Notes under the pieces: generated by a model
Databases searched by the model: none
Told to the model about the DNA's origin: nothing
What the model saw: only the letters and a program-made list of their open reading frames with translations
Part shown: positions 7,289-14,976 of the stretch, piece after piece
How positions within the stretch are numbered: the stretch's first letter is position 1
Layout of the letters: each line of letters starts with the position of its first letter
Position numbers and translations under genes: made by a program
Virus record (IMG/VR): IMGVR_UViG_3300002835_001160
Coordinates: 1-22,880 of that record
Reading direction: 5' to 3' (one strand)
DNA: 22,880 bases
Source of the DNA: a virus

Positions 7289-8409
7289 TGGCAGAGATCA
7301 AAGGCCAGAACGTCATCGCGCCGGTCGTGCCGTTTTCAACAACGGATGCGTACCCGTCGCATCTTGCACAGTACGGAAAAGGTGGCTTGCGGAGCGTGGT
7401 TACGCTCGAGGAGCGTGACGCTATCCCGGCCTTGCGCCGAGAGGCTGGGATGCTCGTGTACGTGGCGAGCGGAGACGCCTATTACCAGTTGGAATCTGAC
7501 CTCACCTCCTGGTCATCGTTTGCGATCCAAGGACCAACGGGGCCGGCGGGCGTGGCGGGGGCCGCAGGCCAGGCTGGCGTAACAGGTAGCACGGGCGCGG
7601 CGGGAGTGGCCGGAGAGGCAGGAAGCACGGGGCCTACAGGAAGCGTGGGACCGGCGGGGCCGCATGGGTCTGTTGGAGCAGCTGGCGAGCAGGGCGCAAC
7701 CGGCCCGCAGGGCGAGGTCGGCCCTACCGGCCCACAGGGCGTGGCTGGGTCCGCAGGCGTTGCCGGAGTAACCGGCCCGCAGGGTTTGCAGGGAGTTGCC
7801 GGAGAGCGAGGAGATACAGGCCCAGCCGGCGAATCAATCGTCGGGCCTACCGGCGAACGAGGTGCGACCGGAGAACGCGGCGACACTGGCCCTGCTTCGA
7901 CTGTGCCGGGGCCAACCGGCCCTTTCGGCGCATCAGTAGTTGGGCCTACCGGCGAGGCTGGCCAATCCATTGTCGGCCCTACTGGCGAGCGCGGAGCAAC
8001 CGGCGAGCGCGGCGACACGGGACCAGCCGGCCAATCTATCACGGGTCCAACGGGCGAGGCCGGTCAGTCAATCGTCGGGCCTACCGGTGCCGCGGGCAGT
8101 GTAGGTGCCACCGGCAGTCGCGGAGATACGGGGCCAGCAGGCGCCGCCTCGACAGTTACAGGGCCTACTGGCGCGGCGTCGACTGTGCCCGGACCGACTG
8201 GCAGTACCGGGCCAAGTGTGACAGGCCCGCAAGGCACAGCCGGAAGCCTTGAGTTCTACATTACCGGCCCGACCGCGCCAGCGTCTGGAGGCACGGGCTC
8301 GCTCTGGTTTGACGACTCTTCGGGACGGTTGTTCTTCCGCACGTCAGGGCTGTGGGTGGAAGTCGCTCCACGGCAGCCGCTCACGCTCAACTGGCTGGAT
8401 CTTGGGTGA
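7288..8409 (+). CDS. collagen-like phage fibre protein 1
   Basis: A 373-residue fibre. Residues 1-80 form an N-terminal anchor common in phage fibres, with VVPFSTTDAYPSHLAQYGKG and then ERDAIPALRREAGMLVYVASGDAYYQL. Residues 82-319 are collagen-like Gly-X-Y repeats with eleven GPTG units and short interruptions such as ESIV, QSIV, ASTV. Residues 320-373 form a small C-terminal cap with SLWFDDSSGRLFFRTSGLWVEV, probably the trimerisation or tip domain. Such proteins usually make triple-helical rods. A GTG three bases upstream is also in frame; the ATG is preferred because it forms the TGATG overlap with the previous stop. Its position next to head-closure genes rather than after the tape measure leaves open whether it attaches to neck, capsid or tail. 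Confidence 0.85.
   Translation: MAEIKGQNVIAPVVPFSTTDAYPSHLAQYGKGGLRSVVTLEERDAIPALRREAGMLVYVASGDAYYQLESDLTSWSSFAIQGPTGPAGVAGAAGQAGVTGSTGAAGVAGEAGSTGPTGSVGPAGPHGSVGAAGEQGATGPQGEVGPTGPQGVAGSAGVAGVTGPQGLQGVAGERGDTGPAGESIVGPTGERGATGERGDTGPASTVPGPTGPFGASVVGPTGEAGQSIVGPTGERGATGERGDTGPAGQSITGPTGEAGQSIVGPTGAAGSVGATGSRGDTGPAGAASTVTGPTGAASTVPGPTGSTGPSVTGPQGTAGSLEFYITGPTAPASGGTGSLWFDDSSGRLFFRTSGLWVEVAPRQPLTLNWLDLG
7531..8244 (+). repeat. Gly-X-Y collagen-like repeat region 1
   Basis: About 80 triplets, mostly [12 protein letters not shown] and GDT, broken at intervals by two- to four-residue inserts (SIV, STV, SVV). The 18-residue unit GPTGERGATGERGDTGPA occurs twice, at 7843-7896 and 7975-8028, identical in protein but with synonymous changes in 12 of 18 codons. 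Confidence 0.85.
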
Positions 8410-8412
8410 CGC

Positions 8413-9321
8413 ATGCCGCTATCGTTTCCAGCCAACCCAGCCCTCAGCCAGATCGCCTACACGGGCGGCCGAGTGTATCAATGGTCGGGCCAAGGCTGGA
8501 TAGTCTTCGGTGGTGATTCATCGCGCAGCGTGCGGTATCTCGTGGCGGGTGGCGGCGGCGGTGGCGGTGCTGGCTCGCGCGGCGGTGCTGGTGGAGCAGG
8601 TGGCTATCTCGCTGGCACGTTGATAATCAACCTCGGCACTGACTACAGCGTGACGATTGGCGCTGGTGGAGCAACGTCTACCTACTCAAACTCCACGAGC
8701 GACCTGCGGCCGGGTACGGCTGGAAGCCGGTCGCAGTTTTTTGCAATTGTCGCCGCTGGTGGTGGCCCCGGCGGCGGCAACTCAGCCTCGGGGTCTGGCG
8801 CGAGTGCTGGCTCGCCGTTTGGCGGCCTATTGGCTGGTGCGTCACTTTCGGCGTCGTTCGGCGTCGGCGGCTCCGGCAGCGCCGCCGGGGCGTCAGTAAA
8901 CGGCGGGTCGTTCGGCACCGGCGGCGGCGGCGGTGCTGGAGGCGCTGGCGGTGCGGCGACATCGAGCGTGCCGGGAAACGGCGGCGCGGGCGTGATCAAC
9001 GACATCACTGGCAGCAGCGTCACCTACTGCGGCGGCGGTTCCGGCGCGAACTTCAACTCAGGCACGGCGGGAACGGCGACTGGTGGTGGCGGCGTCGGCG
9101 ACAACCGATCGAGTGCCAACCAGTCGACGACTGCCGGAGCCGCGAACACCGGAGGTGGTGGCGGCGCGTTCGGCAGCGGCGGTTCCGGCGTTGTCATCCT
9201 CCGCTACGCTGCGGGGCTAACGCTCACGGCTTCTGCGGGCCTGACCACGTCCACGACCACAAGCGGGAACGACAAAATCACGACCATCACCGCCGGCACC
9301 GGCACAGTGACGTGGAGCTGA
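8413..9321 (+). CDS. glycine-rich phage adhesin / tail-fibre protein
   Basis: A 302-residue protein. The first 35 residues (IAYTGGRVYQWSGQGWIVF) are a short structural head found in fibre proteins. From about residue 40 it matches the glycine-rich domain pattern: RYLVAGGGGGGG, GGAGGYLAG, YSVTIGAGG, VAAGGGPGGG, closing with GGSGVVILRYA near 260-270. Poly-glycine loops of this sort form the receptor-binding sandwich of T-even gp38-like adhesins, where the loops between glycine motifs contact the host. The last 35 residues are Thr/Ser-rich beta strands. It starts 3 bases after the collagen-like gene stop (TGACGCATG). Binding of a host surface structure is inferred from the domain type. Confidence 0.75.
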   Translation: MPLSFPANPALSQIAYTGGRVYQWSGQGWIVFGGDSSRSVRYLVAGGGGGGGAGSRGGAGGAGGYLAGTLIINLGTDYSVTIGAGGATSTYSNSTSDLRPGTAGSRSQFFAIVAAGGGPGGGNSASGSGASAGSPFGGLLAGASLSASFGVGGSGSAAGASVNGGSFGTGGGGGAGGAGGAATSSVPGNGGAGVINDITGSSVTYCGGGSGANFNSGTAGTATGGGGVGDNRSSANQSTTAGAANTGGGGGAFGSGGSGVVILRYAAGLTLTASAGLTTSTTTSGNDKITTITAGTGTVTWS

Positions 9322-9323
9322 CG

Positions 9324-9584
9324 ATGGCACACTACGCATTCCTTGACGAGCAAAACGTCGTTGTCGAAGTGATCGTGGGACGCAACGAAGGAGACGGCGT
9401 CGATTGGGAACAGCTTTACGCCGAGGTGCGCGGCCTGCCATGCAAGAGAACGTCCTACAACACGCGAGACGGCGTGCACTTGGCCGGCGGCGTGCCGTTT
9501 CGCGGAACGTATGCCGGTATAGGGTTCCGGTACGACCCGACGGCGGACGTTTTCGTTCCTCCAGAACCCCAGCCCGAATCTTGA
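9324..9584 (+). CDS. small conserved phage virion-type protein
   Basis: An 86-residue protein. The ATG at 9324 is chosen over an in-frame GTG at 9312 because GGAG at 9314-9317 stands 6 bases before it and it follows the previous stop by 2 bases. The pattern MAHYAFLDEQNVVVEVIVGR, then KRTSYNTRDGVHLAGGVPFR, YAGIGFRYDPTADVFVPPEP, is one I recognise from many phage structural clusters, usually beside fibre genes; its function has not been settled to my knowledge. It lacks membrane segments or catalytic motifs. Context suggests a minor virion or fibre-associated part. Confidence 0.7.
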   Translation: MAHYAFLDEQNVVVEVIVGRNEGDGVDWEQLYAEVRGLPCKRTSYNTRDGVHLAGGVPFRGTYAGIGFRYDPTADVFVPPEPQPES

Positions 9585-9619
9585 CACCCTTGCAACAATC
9601 AACGTCACAGGAGTGAGCC

Positions 9620-10003
9620 ATGGCAAATCCCAACATCGTCAACGCCACCGCAATCTATGCCGGGTCCACTGGCATTCGGCTATTGCCAACCGGCACCAAC
9701 ACGATCATTTCCAACGCCTCCAGCAGCGGCAAAGTCTTTTTTGTCGAGACGCTGGTCGTCGCCAACACTGACACCACGGATGCGGTCGACGTGACGGTGA
9801 CGGCGTGGAACAACGCAACGCCCGGCGCGACAGGTGCCACTGGCGTGGCGATTGCGTCGACCATCACCGTGCCGGCGAAAGCGTCGCTGGTGGTCATCTC
9901 AAAGGACGCAACGCAGAATCTGATGGAGAACCAGAGCATCAGCGCGACGCCTGGCACGGCTGGCAAGCTCGACATCAGCTGCGATTACAAGGAAATCTCC
10001 TAA
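9620..10003 (+). CDS. small beta-rich phage structural protein
   Basis: A 127-residue protein with a good ribosome binding site (AGGAG at 9610-9614). It is nearly all predicted beta strands: IYAGSTGIRLLPTGTNTIIS, SSGKVFFVETLVVANTDTTD, VTVTAWN, TITVPAKASLVVISKDATQNL, LDISCDYKEIS. Proteins of this type sit next to fibre genes in a range of phages and look like small jelly-roll or Ig-like virion parts. The mid-section has a brief collagen-like ATPGATGATG. Function is not known; a decoration or fibre-collar role is an inference from position. The stop overlaps the next start as TAATG. Confidence 0.6.
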   Translation: MANPNIVNATAIYAGSTGIRLLPTGTNTIISNASSSGKVFFVETLVVANTDTTDAVDVTVTAWNNATPGATGATGVAIASTITVPAKASLVVISKDATQNLMENQSISATPGTAGKLDISCDYKEIS

Positions 10004-11694
10004 TGCGCGACCGAAGGGGCGGATTTATCGGCAGCGCCACGGGGCCGGCAGCAGCCGGCTCCAACTCTGCGGCCAGCGGCATTTGGACGCTGCGCGAGGC
10101 CGAGTCGCTCAAACGGGCTGGGACGTGGCCCGCAACTTTTTACGATCCGACCAGCATCACCGGCCTGCAACTCTGGCTCGACGCCTCCGACGCCCAAACG
10201 CTGTACGACGCTACGTCTGGCGGATCGCTTGTGGCGGCGGATGGCGGCGTGGCGCGATGGGAGGACAAGTCGGGCAACGCGCGACACTTCACGCAGTCTA
10301 CGAGCGGCAGCAGGCCGGCGCGGAAGACAAGTCAGCAAAACGGAAAGGACACGTTGCTATTTGCCGCTGGCGCTGGGGCTAGTCGCGGCGATGATATCTT
10401 GATCGGTTCCGATTTTGGCGATTACTTGCAGTCAAGCCAAGCGGTAACCGTGTTTGCTGTGCTCAAGACGCTCACTACAGGCGTGCGACACGAGATAATT
10501 AACAAACAGGACGCAGCTGGCGGATGGCGGTTTCTTGTCGAGAGTGACAATAAAGCGAATTTGTTTTTCGACAATGACAATGCAAGCCGTACAACAGTAG
10601 CCACTACAGGCACGGTTTCTTTGAGTTCCTATGCGGTTTTGGCGTTCAATGCGTCTGGTGGTTCTTTATCCTCGGCCGCCATCTACCGAAATGGAACATC
10701 GCTGGCAGTGTCCGCGTCCGGTTCAGTTCAAAGCGTGTCCGACAACTCTGCCTCCGTTGAGATTGGCGGCGCAACATCCGCAGGGATTGTGTACGACTCG
10801 TTGGATGGCAACATAGCTGAAATCATCATGTACGACTCTGCGCTCAGTAGCACCGACCGCGCCGCAGTGGAGAGCTACCTGATCGCCAAGTGGGGGATCG
10901 CGCCTGCCCCTGTCCCCCAGACGATTGCTGGCCTTCAACTCTGGCTTGACGCCTCCGACGCCAGCACACTTTACGACGCGACCACCGGCGGCTCGCTCGT
11001 CGCGGCGGATGGCGGCGTAGCGAGGTGGGAAGACAAATCTGGCAACGCGAGACACGCTACGCAGGGCACCAGCGCGAATCGGCCAGCGAGGAAGACGGCA
11101 GTGCAGGGCGGCAAGGACGTGCTGCGGTTTGATGGGAGCAATGACTCTCTATCTATCCCAAGCAGCACGGAGACGTTTAAGTTTTTGCACAGTGCCGATA
11201 GCACAGTGTTTGTAGTGCTTACGCGATCCACAACAGACAACAGCGCCATTATTGATAATTGCGACGACGGTAGCTCAGCAGTCGGTTTTTCGTTGCGCTT
11301 CTTAGATGGCTCTGGCACTAGCGACGTACTGGTTCACCGAATAAGGCGCGGCGTTTCTGCAACCTCTGCTTTATCCAATGTTTCCGCAAACGGGTTTATG
11401 CCGTCTGGCTGGAGCGTGCTGTCATCGGTCGGCAGGCCAGGAAATGCAACCGCGTCCAATCGTTCTTCCATGCGGCTTAACTCTGGCACAGCAGTTACAA
11501 ACAACACTGATACAAACGCTGTTTCAACAAGCAATGCTGCAAATGATTTGTGTATTGGAAGGTTTGTAACGAGCCCGAGCGCCAACACACATGGCGGCGA
11601 CATCGCCGAAATCATCATCTACAACTCTGCACTCTCCGACACCGACCGCGCCGCAGTGGAGAGCTACCTGATCGCCAAGTGGGGGATCGCATGA
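10003..11694 (+). CDS. tandem LamG/concanavalin-like lectin-domain virion protein
   Basis: A 563-residue protein with two copies of a lectin-like beta-sandwich domain. A short N-terminal attachment segment (GIWTLREAESLKRAGTWP, about 27-44) resembles those of phage fibres. Domain 1 spans about 52-300 and domain 2 about 306-563; both open with GLQLWLDASDA, then DGGVARWEDKSGNARH, and both end with [17 protein letters not shown]. This fold usually binds polysaccharide or glycan, so a host-surface binding role is likely. The ends of the two copies are nearly identical even in DNA, while their cores differ and are AT-richer than neighbouring sequence. The start is the ATG in the TAATG overlap; a longer frame upstream to 9805 would only overlap the previous gene. 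It ends in an ATGA overlap. Confidence 0.78.
   Translation: MRDRRGGFIGSATGPAAAGSNSAASGIWTLREAESLKRAGTWPATFYDPTSITGLQLWLDASDAQTLYDATSGGSLVAADGGVARWEDKSGNARHFTQSTSGSRPARKTSQQNGKDTLLFAAGAGASRGDDILIGSDFGDYLQSSQAVTVFAVLKTLTTGVRHEIINKQDAAGGWRFLVESDNKANLFFDNDNASRTTVATTGTVSLSSYAVLAFNASGGSLSSAAIYRNGTSLAVSASGSVQSVSDNSASVEIGGATSAGIVYDSLDGNIAEIIMYDSALSSTDRAAVESYLIAKWGIAPAPVPQTIAGLQLWLDASDASTLYDATTGGSLVAADGGVARWEDKSGNARHATQGTSANRPARKTAVQGGKDVLRFDGSNDSLSIPSSTETFKFLHSADSTVFVVLTRSTTDNSAIIDNCDDGSSAVGFSLRFLDGSGTSDVLVHRIRRGVSATSALSNVSANGFMPSGWSVLSSVGRPGNATASNRSSMRLNSGTAVTNNTDTNAVSTSNAANDLCIGRFVTSPSANTHGGDIAEIIIYNSALSDTDRAAVESYLIAKWGIA
10851..10901 (+). repeat. 51-bp direct repeat, copy 1 (end of lectin domain 1)
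   Basis: These 51 bases are identical to 11640-11690. They encode the [17 protein letters not shown] end of the first lectin-like domain. Perfect nucleotide identity, including third codon positions, indicates a recent duplication or gene conversion. Confidence 0.9.
11640..11690 (+). repeat. 51-bp direct repeat, copy 2 (end of lectin domain 2)
   Basis: Second copy of the repeat at 10851-10901, encoding the C-terminal end of the second lectin-like domain, directly before the ATGA start of the next gene. Confidence 0.9.
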
Positions 11695-11831
11695 CCGACC
11701 TCCTGACAACCGCCGCCGTCTCCTTCGCCGCATGGCTGGCCTGCTGCGTTGCGCTGATGCAGGCGTTGCGTTGGCTGACCAGCCCGGAGGCGGTGCAGGT
11801 GATCGAGCAGGTCGCAGAGATGACGAGGTAG
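11691..11831 (+). CDS. 46-residue single-span membrane protein
   Basis: The frame from the ATGA overlap at 11691 gives 46 residues: a short polar start, a hydrophobic stretch [19 protein letters not shown] (about 8-26) long enough to cross a membrane once, and a charged amphipathic tail ending EQVAEMTR. A longer reading from 11550 would overlap the lectin gene and is unlikely. No family is recognised. A single-span peptide of this size could be a small holin-like protein or a host-membrane effector, but nothing proves it. The tight coupling on both sides (next ATG 4 bases after its stop) supports it being a real gene. Confidence 0.5.
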   Translation: MTDLLTTAAVSFAAWLACCVALMQALRWLTSPEAVQVIEQVAEMTR

Positions 11832-11835
11832 CGCG

Positions 11836-12501
11836 ATGCCGTTCTTTAGCCTGCCATCCGGCGCGTCGCCGATCTTCGCCGGTCCCACTGCGCCAACCGG
11901 CGGCGTCGGCCAGGTCGGCGATCTTTTTATCGTCAAAGGACCGACCGGTGCTGGCCTGCTCTATGGCCCGAAGGATGCCGTCAGCGGGTGGCAGGAACCG
12001 ATTAATTTTGCCCTTGCTCCGACTGGAAATACGGGAGCAACCGGCAGCACAGGCCCGACCGGCGCTGCCTCTACCGTGACCGGCCCGACCGGAAGCACTG
12101 GCCCAAGCGTGACTGGCCCGACCGGCGCTGCGTCTACGATCACAGGCCCTACCGGGTTCACCGGCCCAAGCGTGACAGGCCCTACGGGGGCTACTGGGGC
12201 TGCGTCAAATGTCACTGGCCCAACGGGCAATACGGGCTCTACCGGAGCGTCTATTACTGGCCCGACCGGTGCGGCATCGACTGTGACAGGCCCGACGGGC
12301 GCTACAGGTCCGCTTGGTCCTGTTGGCAGCACTGGGCCAGAAGGCGGCCCAACTGGCCCCACGGGATCGACAGGCCCTGCTGGCGCTGATGGCTTTGTTG
12401 GAAGTAATGGGGCGACCGGCCCGACTGGTCCATCAGGCGGCCCGACCGGCCCGACAGGCCCCGCTGCGTCTGCCATCGGCCTGATCCTCGCACTCTCATG
12501 A
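11836..12501 (+). CDS. collagen-like phage fibre protein 2
   Basis: A 221-residue protein. Residues 1-60 form an anchor with [21 protein letters not shown] and [13 protein letters not shown], a common head of phage collagen-like fibres. Residues about 61-210 are Gly-X-Y repeats dominated by GPT, GST and GAT, with regular inserts of the form [10 protein letters not shown] and PSVTGPTG. It ends with a short hydrophobic tail, [12 protein letters not shown], instead of a folded tip domain. It shares insert types with the collagen-like protein encoded at 7288-8409, suggesting common descent or matched assembly. Threonine density in GPT triplets is striking and makes it a candidate substrate for the glycosyltransferases that follow. 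The stop overlaps the next start as ATGA. Confidence 0.82.
   Translation: MPFFSLPSGASPIFAGPTAPTGGVGQVGDLFIVKGPTGAGLLYGPKDAVSGWQEPINFALAPTGNTGATGSTGPTGAASTVTGPTGSTGPSVTGPTGAASTITGPTGFTGPSVTGPTGATGAASNVTGPTGNTGSTGASITGPTGAASTVTGPTGATGPLGPVGSTGPEGGPTGPTGSTGPAGADGFVGSNGATGPTGPSGGPTGPTGPAASAIGLILALS
12016..12465 (+). repeat. Gly-X-Y collagen-like repeat region 2
   Basis: About 50 triplets with more than ten GPTG units and recurring inserts of STVTGPTG or SVTGPTG type. On the opposite strand the same codons give an open Pro/Val-rich shadow frame. Confidence 0.82.
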
Positions 12502-13562
12502 TCGACCACCTGTCAGCGATCATCCAGCACGCCTACTACTGTGGCGAGCTTGATGCCGGCCGCCGTGCGTGCGAGCGTGCGCTGTCGCTGCCTCCAGTCG
12601 AAACCGTGGAGGAAACCATTCGCGCAAACCGCACGTGGTACACGGAGCCGCTCGCCGGCCTCGTTGATGTGTCGTTTCAGCGGTTCGACATTGAGCCAGC
12701 GTACGAAGGCTGGTCGCTCTTCAACCCGTCCATCATGGCCCACGAGGGCCGTCTACTCGCTGTCGTGCGCAGCAGTAACTATCGAATCGTCAATGGCCAG
12801 TACGTGATGCCCGACGCAGACGCTGGCGTCATCCGCACGGCAAACATCCTGTGCGACGTTGACGCTGCCATGGGCGTCAGCAACGCCCGCACCATTGCCG
12901 ACGTCGCCTACCGCAAGAGCGGCTATCCGGTCGACGGGTTTGAAGACTGCCGCCTACGGCATACCCAAACTGGTATAGGCGTGTCTGCGACCGTGCGAAA
13001 CATCGCCGGGCTCGACGGGCGTTGCCGTATTGCCACTGCGGATCTGGACGTCGAGTCGGCCACGTTGTCGAACATGAAGGTCATGACCGGCGTCAGCCCG
13101 CAGGACCACGAAAAGAACTGGATGCCGTGGCAACGGGGCTGGGCCTATTCGTGCAGCCACGACGGGCACGTCGTGACGGTAGAGCCAGACCCGGAACTCG
13201 ACGGCGGGTGGCAACTGTGCCAGCGGTCAACATCGCCGCCGATTGCTAGGGCATTCCGCGGCGGCTCGCAGCTCGTGCCGTTCCACGACGGCTGGCTCTG
13301 CCTGGTCCACGAGGTGGCGTGGCTCGGTGACAGGCGGGCGTACGAGCACCGGTTCGTCTGGTTTGACACGCACATGACAATCGCACGGGTGTCGCCGCCT
13401 TTCGCGTTTCGGGAAACGCAGGCGATCGAGTTTGCCGCCGGGCTCGCGCAGCTAGGCGACGATCTCTACGCGACGTTCGGCGTGAGGGACGCCGAGGCGT
13501 GGATGGCTCGCGTGGATGCGGATGACGTATGGCGACTCTTGTCACCGGCTACGTGCGGCTAG
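12498..13562 (+). CDS. GH130-like five-bladed propeller protein (glycoside phosphorylase/glycosidase-like)
   Basis: A 354-residue protein. Residues about 5-35 ([19 protein letters not shown]) resemble one TPR unit. From about 55 onward the pattern is that of beta-propeller enzymes related to GH130 mannoside phosphorylases: [19 protein letters not shown] (73-91), [11 protein letters not shown] (144-154), HEKNWMPW near 205-212, then [20 protein letters not shown]. Each blade repeats an acidic or aromatic strand pair. Such proteins often occur with glycosyltransferases in surface-polysaccharide clusters, and the activity of this subgroup is uncertain; it may trim, transfer or simply bind sugar. 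It is the first of four overlapping carbohydrate genes. The next gene starts inside its last 34 bases. Confidence 0.6.
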   Translation: MIDHLSAIIQHAYYCGELDAGRRACERALSLPPVETVEETIRANRTWYTEPLAGLVDVSFQRFDIEPAYEGWSLFNPSIMAHEGRLLAVVRSSNYRIVNGQYVMPDADAGVIRTANILCDVDAAMGVSNARTIADVAYRKSGYPVDGFEDCRLRHTQTGIGVSATVRNIAGLDGRCRIATADLDVESATLSNMKVMTGVSPQDHEKNWMPWQRGWAYSCSHDGHVVTVEPDPELDGGWQLCQRSTSPPIARAFRGGSQLVPFHDGWLCLVHEVAWLGDRRAYEHRFVWFDTHMTIARVSPPFAFRETQAIEFAAGLAQLGDDLYATFGVRDAEAWMARVDADDVWRLLSPATCG

Positions 13563-14224
13563 ACAGCGGGCATAGGGCACACTCTCGGTATGTCGGCCTC
13601 GGCCGCAGGCTCCTTGACCTGTGCCTGCCGACTGTTGCGTTTTACGACGGCGACCCGGCACCGTTCGATCCGCCCACGCAAACAGAAATCCGGCCAGCCC
13701 GATTGGATTTGTGCTGGCTCTATCAGGCGTCACGTACAGCCAGCCAGCCGCCGGGGCGGTCAGACAAAGACACGGTCAATTACTGCGTCGTCCAGCACCA
13801 AAAAAGCCTATGGCTGGCGGATGCCGCGCGCATCGCCGGCAGTCACGTGGTGTGGATTGATTTCGGGATTTTTCACCTCACCGACGTCAAAGAGCGGCAC
13901 GTGCAGCAGCTGCTGGCGAAGGTCGAGCAGTCACCTCCTGACAGAATCACGCTTCCGGGGATCTGGCCGCTTGACGGTCGCCCTACGATCAACTTTTTGT
14001 CGCCAGCGTGGTACGTGGCTGGGGGCGTGGTCGTCATGCCGCCACGACTGGCGGACTGGTTCCACGAGACTGCCATGTGCTACGCCACGCTGCAGCTAGA
14101 GCAAAGCGGCAGAACAACGTGGGAAGTCAACACGTGGTCTGCGATTTATCGTGACCACCCAGAGAAGTTCCACGTGTATCAAGCTGACCACAACGCCACG
14201 CTCTTCACGGGATACCTGTCGTGA
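13529..14224 (+). CDS. HtrL/YibB-like putative glycosyltransferase
   Basis: A 231-residue protein with the opening pattern [29 protein letters not shown] and the middle VVQHQKSLWLADAARI followed by HVVWIDFGIFHL (about 106-117). This acidic WID-x-Gly pattern after a Lys-Ser helix is what I know from HtrL/YibB-type proteins, thought to be GT-A-fold sugar transferases found in lipopolysaccharide clusters; activity is mostly unproven in the family. Further on, FLSPAWYVAGGVVVMPP fits an acceptor-side loop. It overlaps the upstream propeller gene by 34 bases and the next gene by GTGA. The family match is by pattern from memory, so moderate confidence. Confidence 0.55.
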   Translation: MATLVTGYVRLDSGHRAHSRYVGLGRRLLDLCLPTVAFYDGDPAPFDPPTQTEIRPARLDLCWLYQASRTASQPPGRSDKDTVNYCVVQHQKSLWLADAARIAGSHVVWIDFGIFHLTDVKERHVQQLLAKVEQSPPDRITLPGIWPLDGRPTINFLSPAWYVAGGVVVMPPRLADWFHETAMCYATLQLEQSGRTTWEVNTWSAIYRDHPEKFHVYQADHNATLFTGYLS

Positions 14225-14976
14225 GAATTTCGGCGATTGTCACCACCTATCGACGCTTCTGGAAGTGCTGCAGGGCAATCGACTCGATCCTTGCACAGAC
14301 GCATCCTGTAGACGAGGTGGTGGTTGTCGATAATGGCTCGCCGGAACCAGAGTATCACTCGCTGCATGACCGCTACGCGGATACTGCGGTGCCAATCACC
14401 GTTGTGCGGCTGTCACGTGGCACGCACACGCAGGAACCACTGCGCGACGACGCCGGGCGGGAAATTTCCATCGCGTGTCGAGACACCACAAACGTCGGAT
14501 TTTGCCTCGCGCGTGGCGACTGGTTCGCGATGTGCCACGATGACGACGAGTGGATGCCACACCGCATCGAGCGGCAAGTGCAGGCAATGCAGCGGCATCC
14601 AGAATGCCTGCTTTTTAATGCCAGCATCATCAACAGAACCGAAGACGGTTGCGTTCACGGCATACACCACGACTACTACGGGCCGCACGGAGTGCAAGCG
14701 TCAGAAGGCGTGACAGACGTGACTGGGTGCGTGCCGCACTTCAACCCGATGGCAGTGTCAGCCCTGCTTTTCTCCAGAAAGCTGACAGACGCGCTCGGCG
14801 GGTGGCAGCACTGGGTGCCAGACGATCTTGGCATGGCTATGCGACGGCTGGCGGCGAGTGACTGGGATTTCTACCGGCGTGCTGCCACTACAACGCGACT
14901 GCTACGCCTAGACGAGCCGCTTGTCTACTACGAAGTCGGCAACGTCAAGCACGAGGGGCATATGAGCTATGCCTAA
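14221..14976 (+). CDS. family 2 glycosyltransferase
   Basis: A 251-residue GT-A-fold enzyme starting at GTG 14221 in a GTGA overlap. The nucleotide-sugar half is clear: SAIVTTYRRF (4-13), DEVVVVDNGSP (31-41), TTNVGFCLARGDW (89-101) and the acidic metal-binding cluster CHDDDEWMPHRI (105-116). The C-terminal half has HFNPMAVSALLFSRKLTDALGGW, a typical acceptor-side segment, and ends with the helix SDWDFYRRAA. Family 2 members add a sugar from UDP-, GDP- or TDP-sugar to a growing glycan, lipid or protein; donor and acceptor are unknown. There is no membrane segment, so it should act in the cytoplasm, as expected for modifying virion proteins before or during assembly. Confidence 0.85.
   Translation: MRISAIVTTYRRFWKCCRAIDSILAQTHPVDEVVVVDNGSPEPEYHSLHDRYADTAVPITVVRLSRGTHTQEPLRDDAGREISIACRDTTNVGFCLARGDWFAMCHDDDEWMPHRIERQVQAMQRHPECLLFNASIINRTEDGCVHGIHHDYYGPHGVQASEGVTDVTGCVPHFNPMAVSALLFSRKLTDALGGWQHWVPDDLGMAMRRLAASDWDFYRRAATTTRLLRLDEPLVYYEVGNVKHEGHMSYA

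Noticed and set aside
7531-8244. CRISPR-like array, because of the short recurring units
   Set aside because: The repeats are in-frame Gly-X-Y codons with varied DNA and no constant spacer length.
9582-9619. Possible third copy of the bipartite motif after the 86-residue gene
   Set aside because: Only TGACACCC-like similarity exists in the first block, and there is no CGTAGTTT at the right spacing.
9805-10002. N-terminal extension of the double lectin gene
   Set aside because: It would overlap the small beta-rich gene in another frame. The ATG at 10003 in a TAATG overlap fits the coupling seen throughout the window.
11961-12509. Minus-strand open frame of Pro/Val/Gly repeats opposite the second collagen-like gene
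   Set aside because: Reversed Gly-Pro-Thr codons give GPV-type repeats automatically. The same happens at 7482-8042 opposite the first collagen-like gene. Both are shadows.
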